Shown here one piece after another: positions 16,674 to 24,201 of a stretch of 33,109 nucleotides of DNA (position 1 is its first letter; each line of letters starts with the position of its first letter). The stretch spans positions 1 through 33,109 of the forward strand of contig CAIJKV010000155.1 of assembly GCA_903821335.1 (NCBI GenBank), given 5' to 3'. The DNA comes from an uncultured beta proteobacterium. GTDB taxonomy: Bacteria; Pseudomonadota; Gammaproteobacteria; Burkholderiales; Burkholderiaceae_B. Under the pieces are notes generated by a model, which saw only the letters and a list, made by a program, of their open reading frames with translations, did not search any database and had not been told where the DNA came from. Both the position numbers and the translations under genes were made by a program.

Positions 16674-17615
16674 ATGCTGCGTTACTTGTTCAAACGCTTG
16701 CTTGCGACGATTCCCGTAATGGGCGTCGTTGCCTTGCTAGTATTCTCGCTTCTTTACCTGAGCCCCGGCGACCCTGCCGCGGTCATCGCAGGCGATATCG
16801 CAACCGAAGCCGACATTGCCAGAATCCGCGCACAGCTCGGCCTGGATCAACCCTACCTGGTGAGGTTTGGCAACTGGCTCTGGGCACTGGCCCACGGCGA
16901 TCTTGGCACCTCCATCTTCACTAACCTTCCGGTTTCCAAGCTTATTGCCCAACGTATCGAACCGACGCTGGCGCTCACACTGTCTACGCTGATCTTCGCA
17001 GTGGGCCTTGCCGTTCCGCTTGGCGTGGTCGCGGCCGCGCGCGCGGGTGGCTGGATCGACCGCCTGGTCATGGCCGTATCAGTGGTCGGTTTCTCGGTAC
17101 CGGTCTTCGTCATTGCCTACGGACTGATCCTGTTTTTTTCCGTCGAGCTCGAATGGCTGCCGGTGCAGGGCTACCGCAGCCTGAGCGATGGCTTGGTGCC
17201 GTTCCTGCAGCACATCATTTTGCCCAGTACTGCGCTTGGCCTCGTCTACATGGCGCTCATCGCCCGTATCACGCGCGCATCGATGCTTGATATTCTTTCG
17301 CAGGATTATGTGCGAACGGCCACTGCCAAGGGTCTGTCGCGCAACACAGTCCTGACACGTCATGCGCTCAAGAATGCCGCCGTGCCAATTGTCACTATCA
17401 TCGGGATTGGTGTCGCGGCACTGATCGGCGGGGTCGTGGTCACGGAAACTGTGTTCGCCATTCCCGGACTGGGTCGCCTGACTGTCGACGCCATTTTGCG
17501 ACGTGACTACCCGATCATTCAGGGCGTCACGCTTTTGTTTTCTGCGGTGTATGTGCTGGTCAATCTGCTGGTTGACCTGAGCTACTCGTTATTTGACCCC
17601 CGCATCCGGTACTGA
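16674..17615 (+). CDS. Peptide-type ABC transporter permease (DppB family)
   Basis: A 313-residue inner-membrane permease of the DppB/OppB family. It opens with the usual MLRYLFKRLLATIPVMGVV helix, followed by LSPGDPAAVIAG and a conserved periplasmic loop. Five further helices and the ATPase-docking loop (DYVRTATAKGLSRNTVLTRHALKNA, the EAA-type motif, at about 210-235) follow. It pairs with the next gene to form the membrane channel of the importer. It is 71 bp from the binding-protein gene and only one base from the next ORF. Confidence 0.94.
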   Translation: MLRYLFKRLLATIPVMGVVALLVFSLLYLSPGDPAAVIAGDIATEADIARIRAQLGLDQPYLVRFGNWLWALAHGDLGTSIFTNLPVSKLIAQRIEPTLALTLSTLIFAVGLAVPLGVVAAARAGGWIDRLVMAVSVVGFSVPVFVIAYGLILFFSVELEWLPVQGYRSLSDGLVPFLQHIILPSTALGLVYMALIARITRASMLDILSQDYVRTATAKGLSRNTVLTRHALKNAAVPIVTIIGIGVAALIGGVVVTETVFAIPGLGRLTVDAILRRDYPIIQGVTLLFSAVYVLVNLLVDLSYSLFDPRIRY

Positions 17616-17616
17616 C

Positions 17617-18507
17617 ATGACGTCCATCGCAACCAGTGCCCTGCACGTTCCAACACGCAGCGTGTCGCCGACCTGGCTTCGCCTGAAAGAAGCTTTTCGC
17701 CGACACCCCACCGCCATCGCCGGCGCCATCGTACTGCTATGCATGGTGCTGATCGCAATCCTCGCGCCCTGGCTCTGGACGGTCGACCCACTGGCTTTGG
17801 CACCTGCCAAAAGGCTGCGGCCGCCCTCGGCCCAATACTGGTTTGGCACCGACATGCTCGGACGCGACGTCTACAGTCGGGTCATTTACGGGGCCCGCGT
17901 GTCGCTCTCTGTTGGCATTGCGGTCGCGGTGCTGGCCACAAGCATCGGCCTGGCGATCGGGCTGGTCACGGGCTACCTCAAATGGCTGGACGCAATCATG
18001 ATGCGGGTGATGGACGGACTGATGTCGATCCCGTCCGTCCTGCTGGCGATCGCGCTCATCTCGCTCACCAAAGCCAGCCTTGAAAACGTCATCATCGCCA
18101 TTGCGATCACTGAAATCCCACGCGTGGTGAGGCTGGTCAGATCGCTGGTGCTGACACTACGCGAACAACCGTATGTCGAGGCGGCCATCTCTTCTGGCAC
18201 CAGACTGCCCGCCATCCTGGTGCGTCACATTCTGCCCAATACCGTTGCACCATTGCTGGTCCAGGCCACCTACATCTGCGCCTCGGCGATGATTACCGAG
18301 GCCATCCTGTCGTTTATTGGCGCGGGCACGCCACCAAACATTCCAAGCTGGGGCAACATCATGGCCGAAGCGCGCAGCCTGATCCAGGTCGCCGGTACCA
18401 TTTTGCTATTCCCCGGATGTTTCCTGTCTATCACCGTGCTGTCGGTCAATCTCGTGGGCGATGGCATGCGTGATGCACTGGATCCGCGTCTGGCGCGGCG
18501 GATGTAA
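17617..18507 (+). CDS. Peptide-type ABC transporter permease (DppC family)
   Basis: A 296-residue permease of the DppC/OppC family. An N-terminal cytoplasmic stretch of about 30 residues leads into the first helix and the typical [22 protein letters not shown]. The docking motif is [23 protein letters not shown]. The ATG at 17617 is used because it overlaps the DppB stop region in the manner of coupled genes; an upstream frame start at 17593 would overlap DppB and adds nothing conserved. Its stop overlaps the next start (TAATG). Confidence 0.94.
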   Translation: MTSIATSALHVPTRSVSPTWLRLKEAFRRHPTAIAGAIVLLCMVLIAILAPWLWTVDPLALAPAKRLRPPSAQYWFGTDMLGRDVYSRVIYGARVSLSVGIAVAVLATSIGLAIGLVTGYLKWLDAIMMRVMDGLMSIPSVLLAIALISLTKASLENVIIAIAITEIPRVVRLVRSLVLTLREQPYVEAAISSGTRLPAILVRHILPNTVAPLLVQATYICASAMITEAILSFIGAGTPPNIPSWGNIMAEARSLIQVAGTILLFPGCFLSITVLSVNLVGDGMRDALDPRLARRM

Positions 18508-19553
18508 TGATGACAACCAATCAAGCCACGCCCCTGTTGCGCGTCGATGGTCTCAAAACTCAGTTTCGTACGCGCGACGGCATTGTGCGTGCTGTCGACG
18601 GCGTGAGCTTTGACGTCTTCGAGGGCGAAACACTAGCCATCGTCGGAGAATCCGGTTGCGGCAAAAGCGTCACAGCCATGTCCATTCTAAGGCTATTGCC
18701 CATGCCCCCCGCGCACATCGCCGCCGGGACCATAGAGTTCCAGGGACGGGATTTGCTTGGGCTGACGGAAGCTGAAATGCGCGAGGTGCGGGGCAACCTG
18801 ATCTCGATGATTTTCCAAGAGCCCATGACCTCGCTCAACCCGGTACTGACCATCGGTCGACAGGTCGCCGAGGCACTGATACTGCATCGTGGCCTGAACC
18901 GGCGCGATGCGATGGCGCGCTCCGTCGAGATGCTGAACAAGGTGCAGATCCCCGAGGCCGCGCGACGTCTCAAGCAGTATCCGCATGAACTGTCAGGTGG
19001 AATGCGCCAGCGTGTGATGATCGCCATGGCGCTCGCCTGCGGCCCACGACTGCTCATCGCTGACGAGCCAACGACGGCCCTGGACGTCACCATACAAGCG
19101 CAAATCCTGACGCTGATGCGTCAGCTCGGTGCCGAGACCGGCGCATCGATCATCCTGATCACGCATGACCTGGGTGTGGTGGCCGAAATGGCTGACCGCG
19201 TTGTGGTGATGTATGCCGGTCGCAAAGTTGAACAAGCCAGTGTCCAGGCCCTGTTTGCCAATCCGCAACACCCATACACGCTTGGCTTGCTTGGATCAAT
19301 GCCGCATCTTGGCGGTTCGCTGACCGAACGCGAGGGACAGCCTCCAAAGCGCCTGGTCGAGATACCGGGAATGGTGCCGTCACTCAAGGAAGACATGCCA
19401 GGATGCCTGTTCGCGCCACGGTGTGCCAGGGCAACTGAACAGTGCCGCCGCGAAGTGCCCGTCTTGCGGGAATTCGAAGCGGGCCACATCGCCGCATGCT
19501 GGCACCCGGGTGCAAGAGCCGTATCGGCGAATGCAGTGGCGGTGCCGGCATGA
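18507..19553 (+). CDS. Peptide-type ABC transporter ATPase (DppD family)
   Basis: A 348-residue ATPase that drives the importer. Walker A is GESGCGKS (47-54), the signature is LSGGM (162-166) and Walker B is LLIADEP (182-188). The C-terminal oligopeptide-transporter extension has the conserved cysteines of this family ([13 protein letters not shown], then AACWHP), which hold an iron-sulfur cluster in some structurally studied members. It is translationally coupled to the permease upstream and to the second ATPase downstream (ATGA overlap). Confidence 0.95.
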   Translation: MMTTNQATPLLRVDGLKTQFRTRDGIVRAVDGVSFDVFEGETLAIVGESGCGKSVTAMSILRLLPMPPAHIAAGTIEFQGRDLLGLTEAEMREVRGNLISMIFQEPMTSLNPVLTIGRQVAEALILHRGLNRRDAMARSVEMLNKVQIPEAARRLKQYPHELSGGMRQRVMIAMALACGPRLLIADEPTTALDVTIQAQILTLMRQLGAETGASIILITHDLGVVAEMADRVVVMYAGRKVEQASVQALFANPQHPYTLGLLGSMPHLGGSLTEREGQPPKRLVEIPGMVPSLKEDMPGCLFAPRCARATEQCRREVPVLREFEAGHIAACWHPGARAVSANAVAVPA

Positions 19554-20572
19554 GTCAGCCCAACGCAAACACACCAGCACTACTTGAAGTACGCGACCTC
19601 TGCAAGCATTTCTCAACGCAGCAGGGTTGGCTGGGGCGCGCTGGCAGCAAAGTGCGCGCCGTGGATGGGGTCAGTTTCTCAGTTCACGCCGGTGAGACGC
19701 TCGGCCTGGTCGGCGAGTCGGGCTGTGGCAAATCGACGACCGGCAAACTGATCTTGCGGCTTCAAGAGCCTACCGCTGGCGAAATCCTCTGGAGAGGCCA
19801 GTCGATCGCAAAGCTCAATCAATCCGAGATGCGCCCGGTGCGCCGGGAGTTGCAAGCTGTCTTCCAGGATCCATATGCCTCTCTCAACCCACGGATACGC
19901 GCGGCCGACATCGTCGCCGAGCCACTGCGCAACTACGAGCCGCTTACCGATGCCCAGGCCCGCGAACGGGTGGCCAGCCTGTTCGAGCGCGTGGGGTTGC
20001 GCCCCGACCAGATGGTCAAGTATCCGTTCGAGTTCTCGGGTGGCCAGCGCCAGCGCCTGGGCATCGCGCGCGCGCTGTCCGTGCAACCGAGCTTGATCGT
20101 GTGTGACGAACCGGTGTCTGCCCTGGACGTATCGGTGCAAGCACAGGTAATCAACCTGTTGATGGATTTGCAGCAACAGTCCAACCTTTCCTATCTTTTC
20201 ATTGCCCACGACCTGGCCGTCGTGGAACACATCAGTCATCGTGTCGCCGTCATGTACCTGGGTCGCATCGTCGAGATCGCCCCAAAGCGAGCCATTTTTA
20301 CGCGACCGCTTCATCCCTATACCGAAGCATTGCTTGAGTCGGTGCCCGTACCGGATCCGCTGGCGCGACGCGCGCGTCGCGTGCTGACAGGGGATGTGCC
20401 CAGCCCCATCAACCCACCCTCAGGTTGCCACTTCCATACCCGCTGCCCCTACGTTGAAGAACGCTGCAAACGGGAAACGCCCCTGATGAGACAAGTGGCC
20501 CCAGAGCAGTTCGTCGCGTGCCACCTGCGCGCGCCGATGGCCCAAGCGCCGAACACGGAGAACCCCGCATGA
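19550..20572 (+). CDS. Peptide-type ABC transporter ATPase (DppF family)
   Basis: A 340-residue second ATPase, which forms a heterodimer with the DppD-type subunit. Walker A is GESGCGKS (55-62), the signature is [15 protein letters not shown], and Walker B lies in [12 protein letters not shown]. The C-terminal cysteine set [14 protein letters not shown] is present. The ATG at 19550 overlaps the DppD stop by four bases. A longer frame reaching back to 19442 lies inside DppD and is not conserved. Its own stop overlaps the next gene in the same way. Confidence 0.95.
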   Translation: MSQPNANTPALLEVRDLCKHFSTQQGWLGRAGSKVRAVDGVSFSVHAGETLGLVGESGCGKSTTGKLILRLQEPTAGEILWRGQSIAKLNQSEMRPVRRELQAVFQDPYASLNPRIRAADIVAEPLRNYEPLTDAQARERVASLFERVGLRPDQMVKYPFEFSGGQRQRLGIARALSVQPSLIVCDEPVSALDVSVQAQVINLLMDLQQQSNLSYLFIAHDLAVVEHISHRVAVMYLGRIVEIAPKRAIFTRPLHPYTEALLESVPVPDPLARRARRVLTGDVPSPINPPSGCHFHTRCPYVEERCKRETPLMRQVAPEQFVACHLRAPMAQAPNTENPA

Positions 20573-21783
20573 CACACGATGCCCGCGCCATGCTCAATGC
20601 CCATGCGGCATCCGTCACGCAACCCTACGGTCCTGAACGCTCTCAAGTCATGAGCCAGGCTGGGTTCGACGCAGCGACCGCGGAGATTTCGAGTTGGCCG
20701 GGCTATGCCCCCACTCCCCTGCTGTCGCTTGACCATCTGGCACAAGACTTGGGTCTTGCCAAAATTTTCTACAAAGACGAACGTGGACGCTTTGGCCTTG
20801 GCAGCTTCAAAGCACTGGGCGGTGCCTATGCCGTGGCAAACGTCTTGCGTCATCAGGTTGAACAAGCCAAAGGACTGACACACGTCACGTCCGCGCAACT
20901 GCTGAGCGGGGAATTCAACGACATCATCCGCGCGGCAACCGTCACCTGTGCCACCGATGGCAACCATGGCCGTTCAGTGGCCTGGGGTGCTCGCCTGTTT
21001 GGCTGCCAGTGCGTGATCTATGTGCACGAAACTGTCAGCCAGGGACGGCGCGACGCCATTGCGCACTATGGCGCCGATGTCCGCGAGGTCAAGGGCAACT
21101 ATGACGATGCAGTCCGACATGCAGCCACCACAGCCGCCGCACAAGGATGGACCGTCGTGTCTGACACGTCCTACCCGGGCTATCGGGACATTCCGCTCGA
21201 TGTCATGCACGGCTATGGCGTGATGGCTGTTGAAATCGTGCAGCAGATGGCCAAGATCGAGCCACCCACCCATGTGTTTGTCCAGGCAGGCGTCGGGGCG
21301 TTTGCGGGCGCAGTCTGCGCAGATTTCTGGATGCAGTGGGGCGCGCGCCGCCCTCGCTTCGTGGTGGTCGAACCCCTGCAGGCTGATTGTGTTTACCAAA
21401 GCCTGCAGGCAGGCAGGCAGGTAGCGGTCGGCGGGGCCCTTGACACCGTGATGGCCGGACTGGCTTGTGGCGAGGTCTCGGACCTGGCCTGGGAAATACT
21501 GCATGGCGGTGTGAATGTCTGCGTCGCCGTCGATGATGCCTATGCACTGGACGCCATGCGAATTCTGGCACAACCCAAAGCGCGAGACCCTGCGATTGTC
21601 GCCGGTGAAACCGGAGGCGTGGGTCTGGCCGCGTTACTGGCCGCGCGCGAACACCCTGCGGTCTGGAACGCCCTTGGACTGGATGTGAACGCGCGCGTAC
21701 TGTTGCTGGGCAGCGAAGGTGACACGGACCCGGTGATTTACCGCCAGGTGGTGGGTCGTGATGCCGCAGAGATTCTGGCATGA
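20569..21783 (+). CDS. Diaminopropionate ammonia-lyase family PLP enzyme
   Basis: A 404-residue fold-type II PLP enzyme resembling YgeX/DpaL, which converts D- or L-2,3-diaminopropionate to pyruvate and two ammonia. The PLP lysine lies in GSFKALGGAYA (K81). DGNHGRSVAWGARLFGC, the serine/asparagine-type loop GETGGVGLAALL, and SDTSYPGYRDIPLDVMHGYG are typical of the family. The ATG at 20569 overlaps the ATPase stop (ATGA); a frame start at 20518 lies inside dppF. The operon context, with acyl- and carbamoyl-removing enzymes on both sides of the chiral divide, fits a lyase that accepts both stereoisomers. A threonine dehydratase-like specificity is a less likely alternative. A CAGG tetranucleotide repeated four times sits at 21406-21421. 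Confidence 0.87.
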   Translation: MTHDARAMLNAHAASVTQPYGPERSQVMSQAGFDAATAEISSWPGYAPTPLLSLDHLAQDLGLAKIFYKDERGRFGLGSFKALGGAYAVANVLRHQVEQAKGLTHVTSAQLLSGEFNDIIRAATVTCATDGNHGRSVAWGARLFGCQCVIYVHETVSQGRRDAIAHYGADVREVKGNYDDAVRHAATTAAAQGWTVVSDTSYPGYRDIPLDVMHGYGVMAVEIVQQMAKIEPPTHVFVQAGVGAFAGAVCADFWMQWGARRPRFVVVEPLQADCVYQSLQAGRQVAVGGALDTVMAGLACGEVSDLAWEILHGGVNVCVAVDDAYALDAMRILAQPKARDPAIVAGETGGVGLAALLAAREHPAVWNALGLDVNARVLLLGSEGDTDPVIYRQVVGRDAAEILA

Positions 21784-23012
21784 CAACGCCTCCCTTAAGA
21801 GTCAACGCGCAACGCCTGATGCATCATCTGGGCGGGCTCGCAGAGCTTGGAATGACCGCAGAGGGTGCCAGTTGCCGGCTGGCCCTGACGAACGAGGACC
21901 GGCTTGGCCGCGATCTCGTCGTGGACTGGATGCGGGACCTGGGCCTGGCCATCAGCATCGACCCCATTGGCAACATCTTTGGCTATCGCGCAGGCACCGA
22001 TGACACGGCTCCCGTCATGACCGGGTCGCATATCGACACCGTGCGCACCGGCGGCCGGTATGACGGGAACTATGGCGTGCTTGGCGGCCTCGAGGTCATC
22101 CGGACACTCAATGAGATGGGCATCACCACGCGGCGGCCGTTGGTCGTCGCCGTGTTCACCAACGAAGAAGGCGCGCGATTCCAGCCAGACATGCTTGGCT
22201 CGCTCGCGTATGTGGGCGGATTGACGCTGGACGACGCTTACGCCACGCGCAGCGTGGACGGCAAAGTGCTGCGTGATGAACTTTCGCGAATTGGTTATCT
22301 GGGCACTGCGGCGATGCCGCTGTACATGCCGCACGCTTTTGTCGAGTTGCACATTGAACAAGGCCCGATCCTCGATATCGAGGGCATCACCCTTGGTGCG
22401 GTGCGAAATTTGCAAGGGATCTCGTGGCAGGAAGTCACGATAGTCGGACAATCAAACCACGCCGGCACGACGCCCATGTACTTGCGACATGATGCAGGCT
22501 ACTGCGCGGCGGCGATTGGTCATTTCCTGCGTCAGATCGCAAAAGATTTGGGCGGCACCCAAGTCTCGACCATGGGTGCGGTCACACTGCACCCCAACCT
22601 GATCAACGTGATCGCGGCACGCGCCATCGTCACGATCGACCTGCGCAACACCGACGAGGCACTGCTGAGGGACGCCGAAGGCCGTTTCGCCAACTTTCTG
22701 GAGCAACTCGCGCTTGATGAAGGGGTGCAAATCACTAGCCGGTCACTTGCCCGGTTCGAACCGGTGCAATTTGACCCAGACGTCGCAGACCTGATTTCCA
22801 GGACTGCAGACAGACTCGGGCACACGTGCTGCGCGATGACCTCGGGGGCGGGACACGACGCGCAGATGATGGCGCGCATCTGCCCGACTGCAATGATCTT
22901 CGTCCCGTCCATCAAAGGCATCAGTCATAACCCCGCAGAGCACACCGAACCCGAGCATCTGGCTGCGGGCGCGGACGTGCTGCTGCACACGCTACTCGAG
23001 CTGGCCAGGTAA
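21780..23012 (+). CDS. hyuC: N-carbamoyl-L-amino acid hydrolase / allantoate amidohydrolase (M20 family)
   Basis: A 410-residue binuclear metal amidase of the HyuC/AllC/AmaB group. It hydrolyses N-carbamoyl-L-amino acids, ureidoglycine-type compounds or allantoate to the amino compound, CO2 and ammonia. Metal-site motifs: GSHIDTV (H84), YDGNYGV (D95), TNEEGARF (E129/E130), FVELHIEQGP (H191) and the C-terminal SHNPAEHT histidine. The dimerisation domain contains the substrate-binding GQSNHAGTTPM. The ATG at 21780 overlaps the lyase stop. Sequence does not separate carbamoylase from allantoate specificity, but no other purine-ring genes are near, so carbamoyl or ureido amino acids are favoured. 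Confidence 0.88.
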   Translation: MTTPPLRVNAQRLMHHLGGLAELGMTAEGASCRLALTNEDRLGRDLVVDWMRDLGLAISIDPIGNIFGYRAGTDDTAPVMTGSHIDTVRTGGRYDGNYGVLGGLEVIRTLNEMGITTRRPLVVAVFTNEEGARFQPDMLGSLAYVGGLTLDDAYATRSVDGKVLRDELSRIGYLGTAAMPLYMPHAFVELHIEQGPILDIEGITLGAVRNLQGISWQEVTIVGQSNHAGTTPMYLRHDAGYCAAAIGHFLRQIAKDLGGTQVSTMGAVTLHPNLINVIAARAIVTIDLRNTDEALLRDAEGRFANFLEQLALDEGVQITSRSLARFEPVQFDPDVADLISRTADRLGHTCCAMTSGAGHDAQMMARICPTAMIFVPSIKGISHNPAEHTEPEHLAAGADVLLHTLLELAR

Positions 23013-23068
23013 TCGTCAGGCTGAACCTTGACCGACTGCAAGACATTAAATAGACAAGGAGCCACCCA

Positions 23069-24034
23069 ATGGCACGCATCATTACCGTCGGGGCCGCGCA
23101 ACTAGGGCCCATCGCCCTTGCGGACACCCGCGCCCAAGTCATCGACCGCATGCTTGACCTGATGCACCAGGCTAAGGGAAACGGCTGTGACATCGTGGTA
23201 TTTCCCGAACTTGCACTGACCACATTTTTTCCGCGCTGGTACTTTGAAAACCAGCAAGACATCGACGCCTTTTACGAACGCGAGATGCCGGGCCCCGACA
23301 CACAACGACTCTTCGACACGGCACGCTCCCTTGCAATCGGTTTTTATCTCGGTTACGCCGAACTCGTCGAAGAACTGGGCGTGCTGCGCCGCTTCAACAC
23401 GTCGATCACCGTCGACAAGGCTGGCAATATCATTGGCAAGTATCGCAAGATACACTTGCCTGGTCATCGGGAACACGAGCCCTGGCGTCGGTTCCAGCAC
23501 CTCGAAAAACGCTACTTCGAAACAGGCAACCTGGGCTTCAATGCGTTTCGCGCCAACTGGGGCCAAGACGTACACGGCCAGGAAAAGCAGGGTATTTTCG
23601 GCATGGCGATCTGCAACGACCGGCGCTGGTCCGAAACGTACCGCATCCTGGGGCTGCAAGCGGTCGAGATGATTTTCATCGGCTACAACACACCTGTCCA
23701 CAACCCCCCTGCCCCCGAACACGATGCGCTGTCACACTTTCACAATGAACTGGTGATGCAATCAGGCGCCTATCAGAACGGCACCTGGGTCGTGGGTGTC
23801 GCCAAGGCAGGCAACGAAGAAGGTGTCGAGCAAATTGGCAACTCGATCATCGTGGCGCCTTCCGGTGAGATCGTGGGTGCCTGCACCACGACTGGGGATG
23901 AACTGGCGGTCGCGCGTTGTGATCTGGACCTTTGCATCTCCTACAAAACCACGACCTTTAACTTTGAGCGCCATCGCCAGCCTGAGCACTATAGGATGAT
24001 CGTGGAACGCAGGGGCGCGATTGCGCCAGACTGA
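23069..24034 (+). CDS. N-carbamoyl-D-amino acid hydrolase (nitrilase superfamily)
   Basis: A 321-residue C-N hydrolase closely resembling D-carbamoylase (DCase), which releases D-amino acids from N-carbamoyl-D-amino acids. The catalytic triad is E47 (FPELALTTFFPRWY), K127 (KYRKIHLPGH) and C182 (AICNDRRW). EPWRRFQHLEKRYFE and GYNTPVHNPPAPEHD also match DCase closely. The cysteine lies about ten residues later than in the Agrobacterium enzyme (C172) because of an insertion around NWGQDVHGQEK just before the catalytic strand. The start has a strong AAGGAG SD. It is the last gene of the operon, 56 bp after hyuC, and no hydantoinase or hydantoin racemase gene is nearby. Confidence 0.92.
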   Translation: MARIITVGAAQLGPIALADTRAQVIDRMLDLMHQAKGNGCDIVVFPELALTTFFPRWYFENQQDIDAFYEREMPGPDTQRLFDTARSLAIGFYLGYAELVEELGVLRRFNTSITVDKAGNIIGKYRKIHLPGHREHEPWRRFQHLEKRYFETGNLGFNAFRANWGQDVHGQEKQGIFGMAICNDRRWSETYRILGLQAVEMIFIGYNTPVHNPPAPEHDALSHFHNELVMQSGAYQNGTWVVGVAKAGNEEGVEQIGNSIIVAPSGEIVGACTTTGDELAVARCDLDLCISYKTTTFNFERHRQPEHYRMIVERRGAIAPD

Positions 24035-24047
24035 CCAGAAATCGTCG

Positions 24048-24096
24048 CGATTGGCATCACCGATACGTAGCCAAGCAATCGTTAGCTGTCTTTTTT
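24048..24096 (+). terminator. Candidate terminator of the catabolic operon
   Basis: CGATTGGC (24048-24055) can pair with GCC and CAATCG (24070-24081) around a 14-base loop, with a three-base bulge. TTAGCTGTC and a run of six T follow. The distance between stem and T run is longer than ideal. Confidence 0.42.
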
Positions 24097-24153
24097 GATA
24101 TTTATTACTTTTAACAGAGTTATCATATCAAGATTGGGCAACTTAACAACTAC

Positions 24154-24177
24154 GTGGTATCGAAATTTCGATACCAC
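24154..24177. promoter_or_regulatory. Perfect 24-bp palindrome ahead of the chemosensory cluster
   Basis: GTGGTATCGAAA is followed directly by its exact reverse complement, 24 bp with no mismatch and no spacer. It ends 24 bases before the ATG of the response-regulator gene. It could bind a dimeric regulator. As RNA it could form a 10-bp stem with an AATT loop in the leader next to the ribosome-binding region. The region around it (24097-24150) is AT-rich and probably holds the promoter, but no clear hexamer pair is seen. Confidence 0.75.
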
Positions 24178-24201
24178 TCCGGTGTATTCCCGCAATAGCA
24201 A

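Noticed and set aside
24095-24131. TTGATAT ... ATATCAA inverted repeat before the chemosensory cluster
   Set aside because: AT-rich 7-bp arms 23 bp apart are plausible by chance in this AT-rich spacer; the 24-bp palindrome downstream is far stronger.
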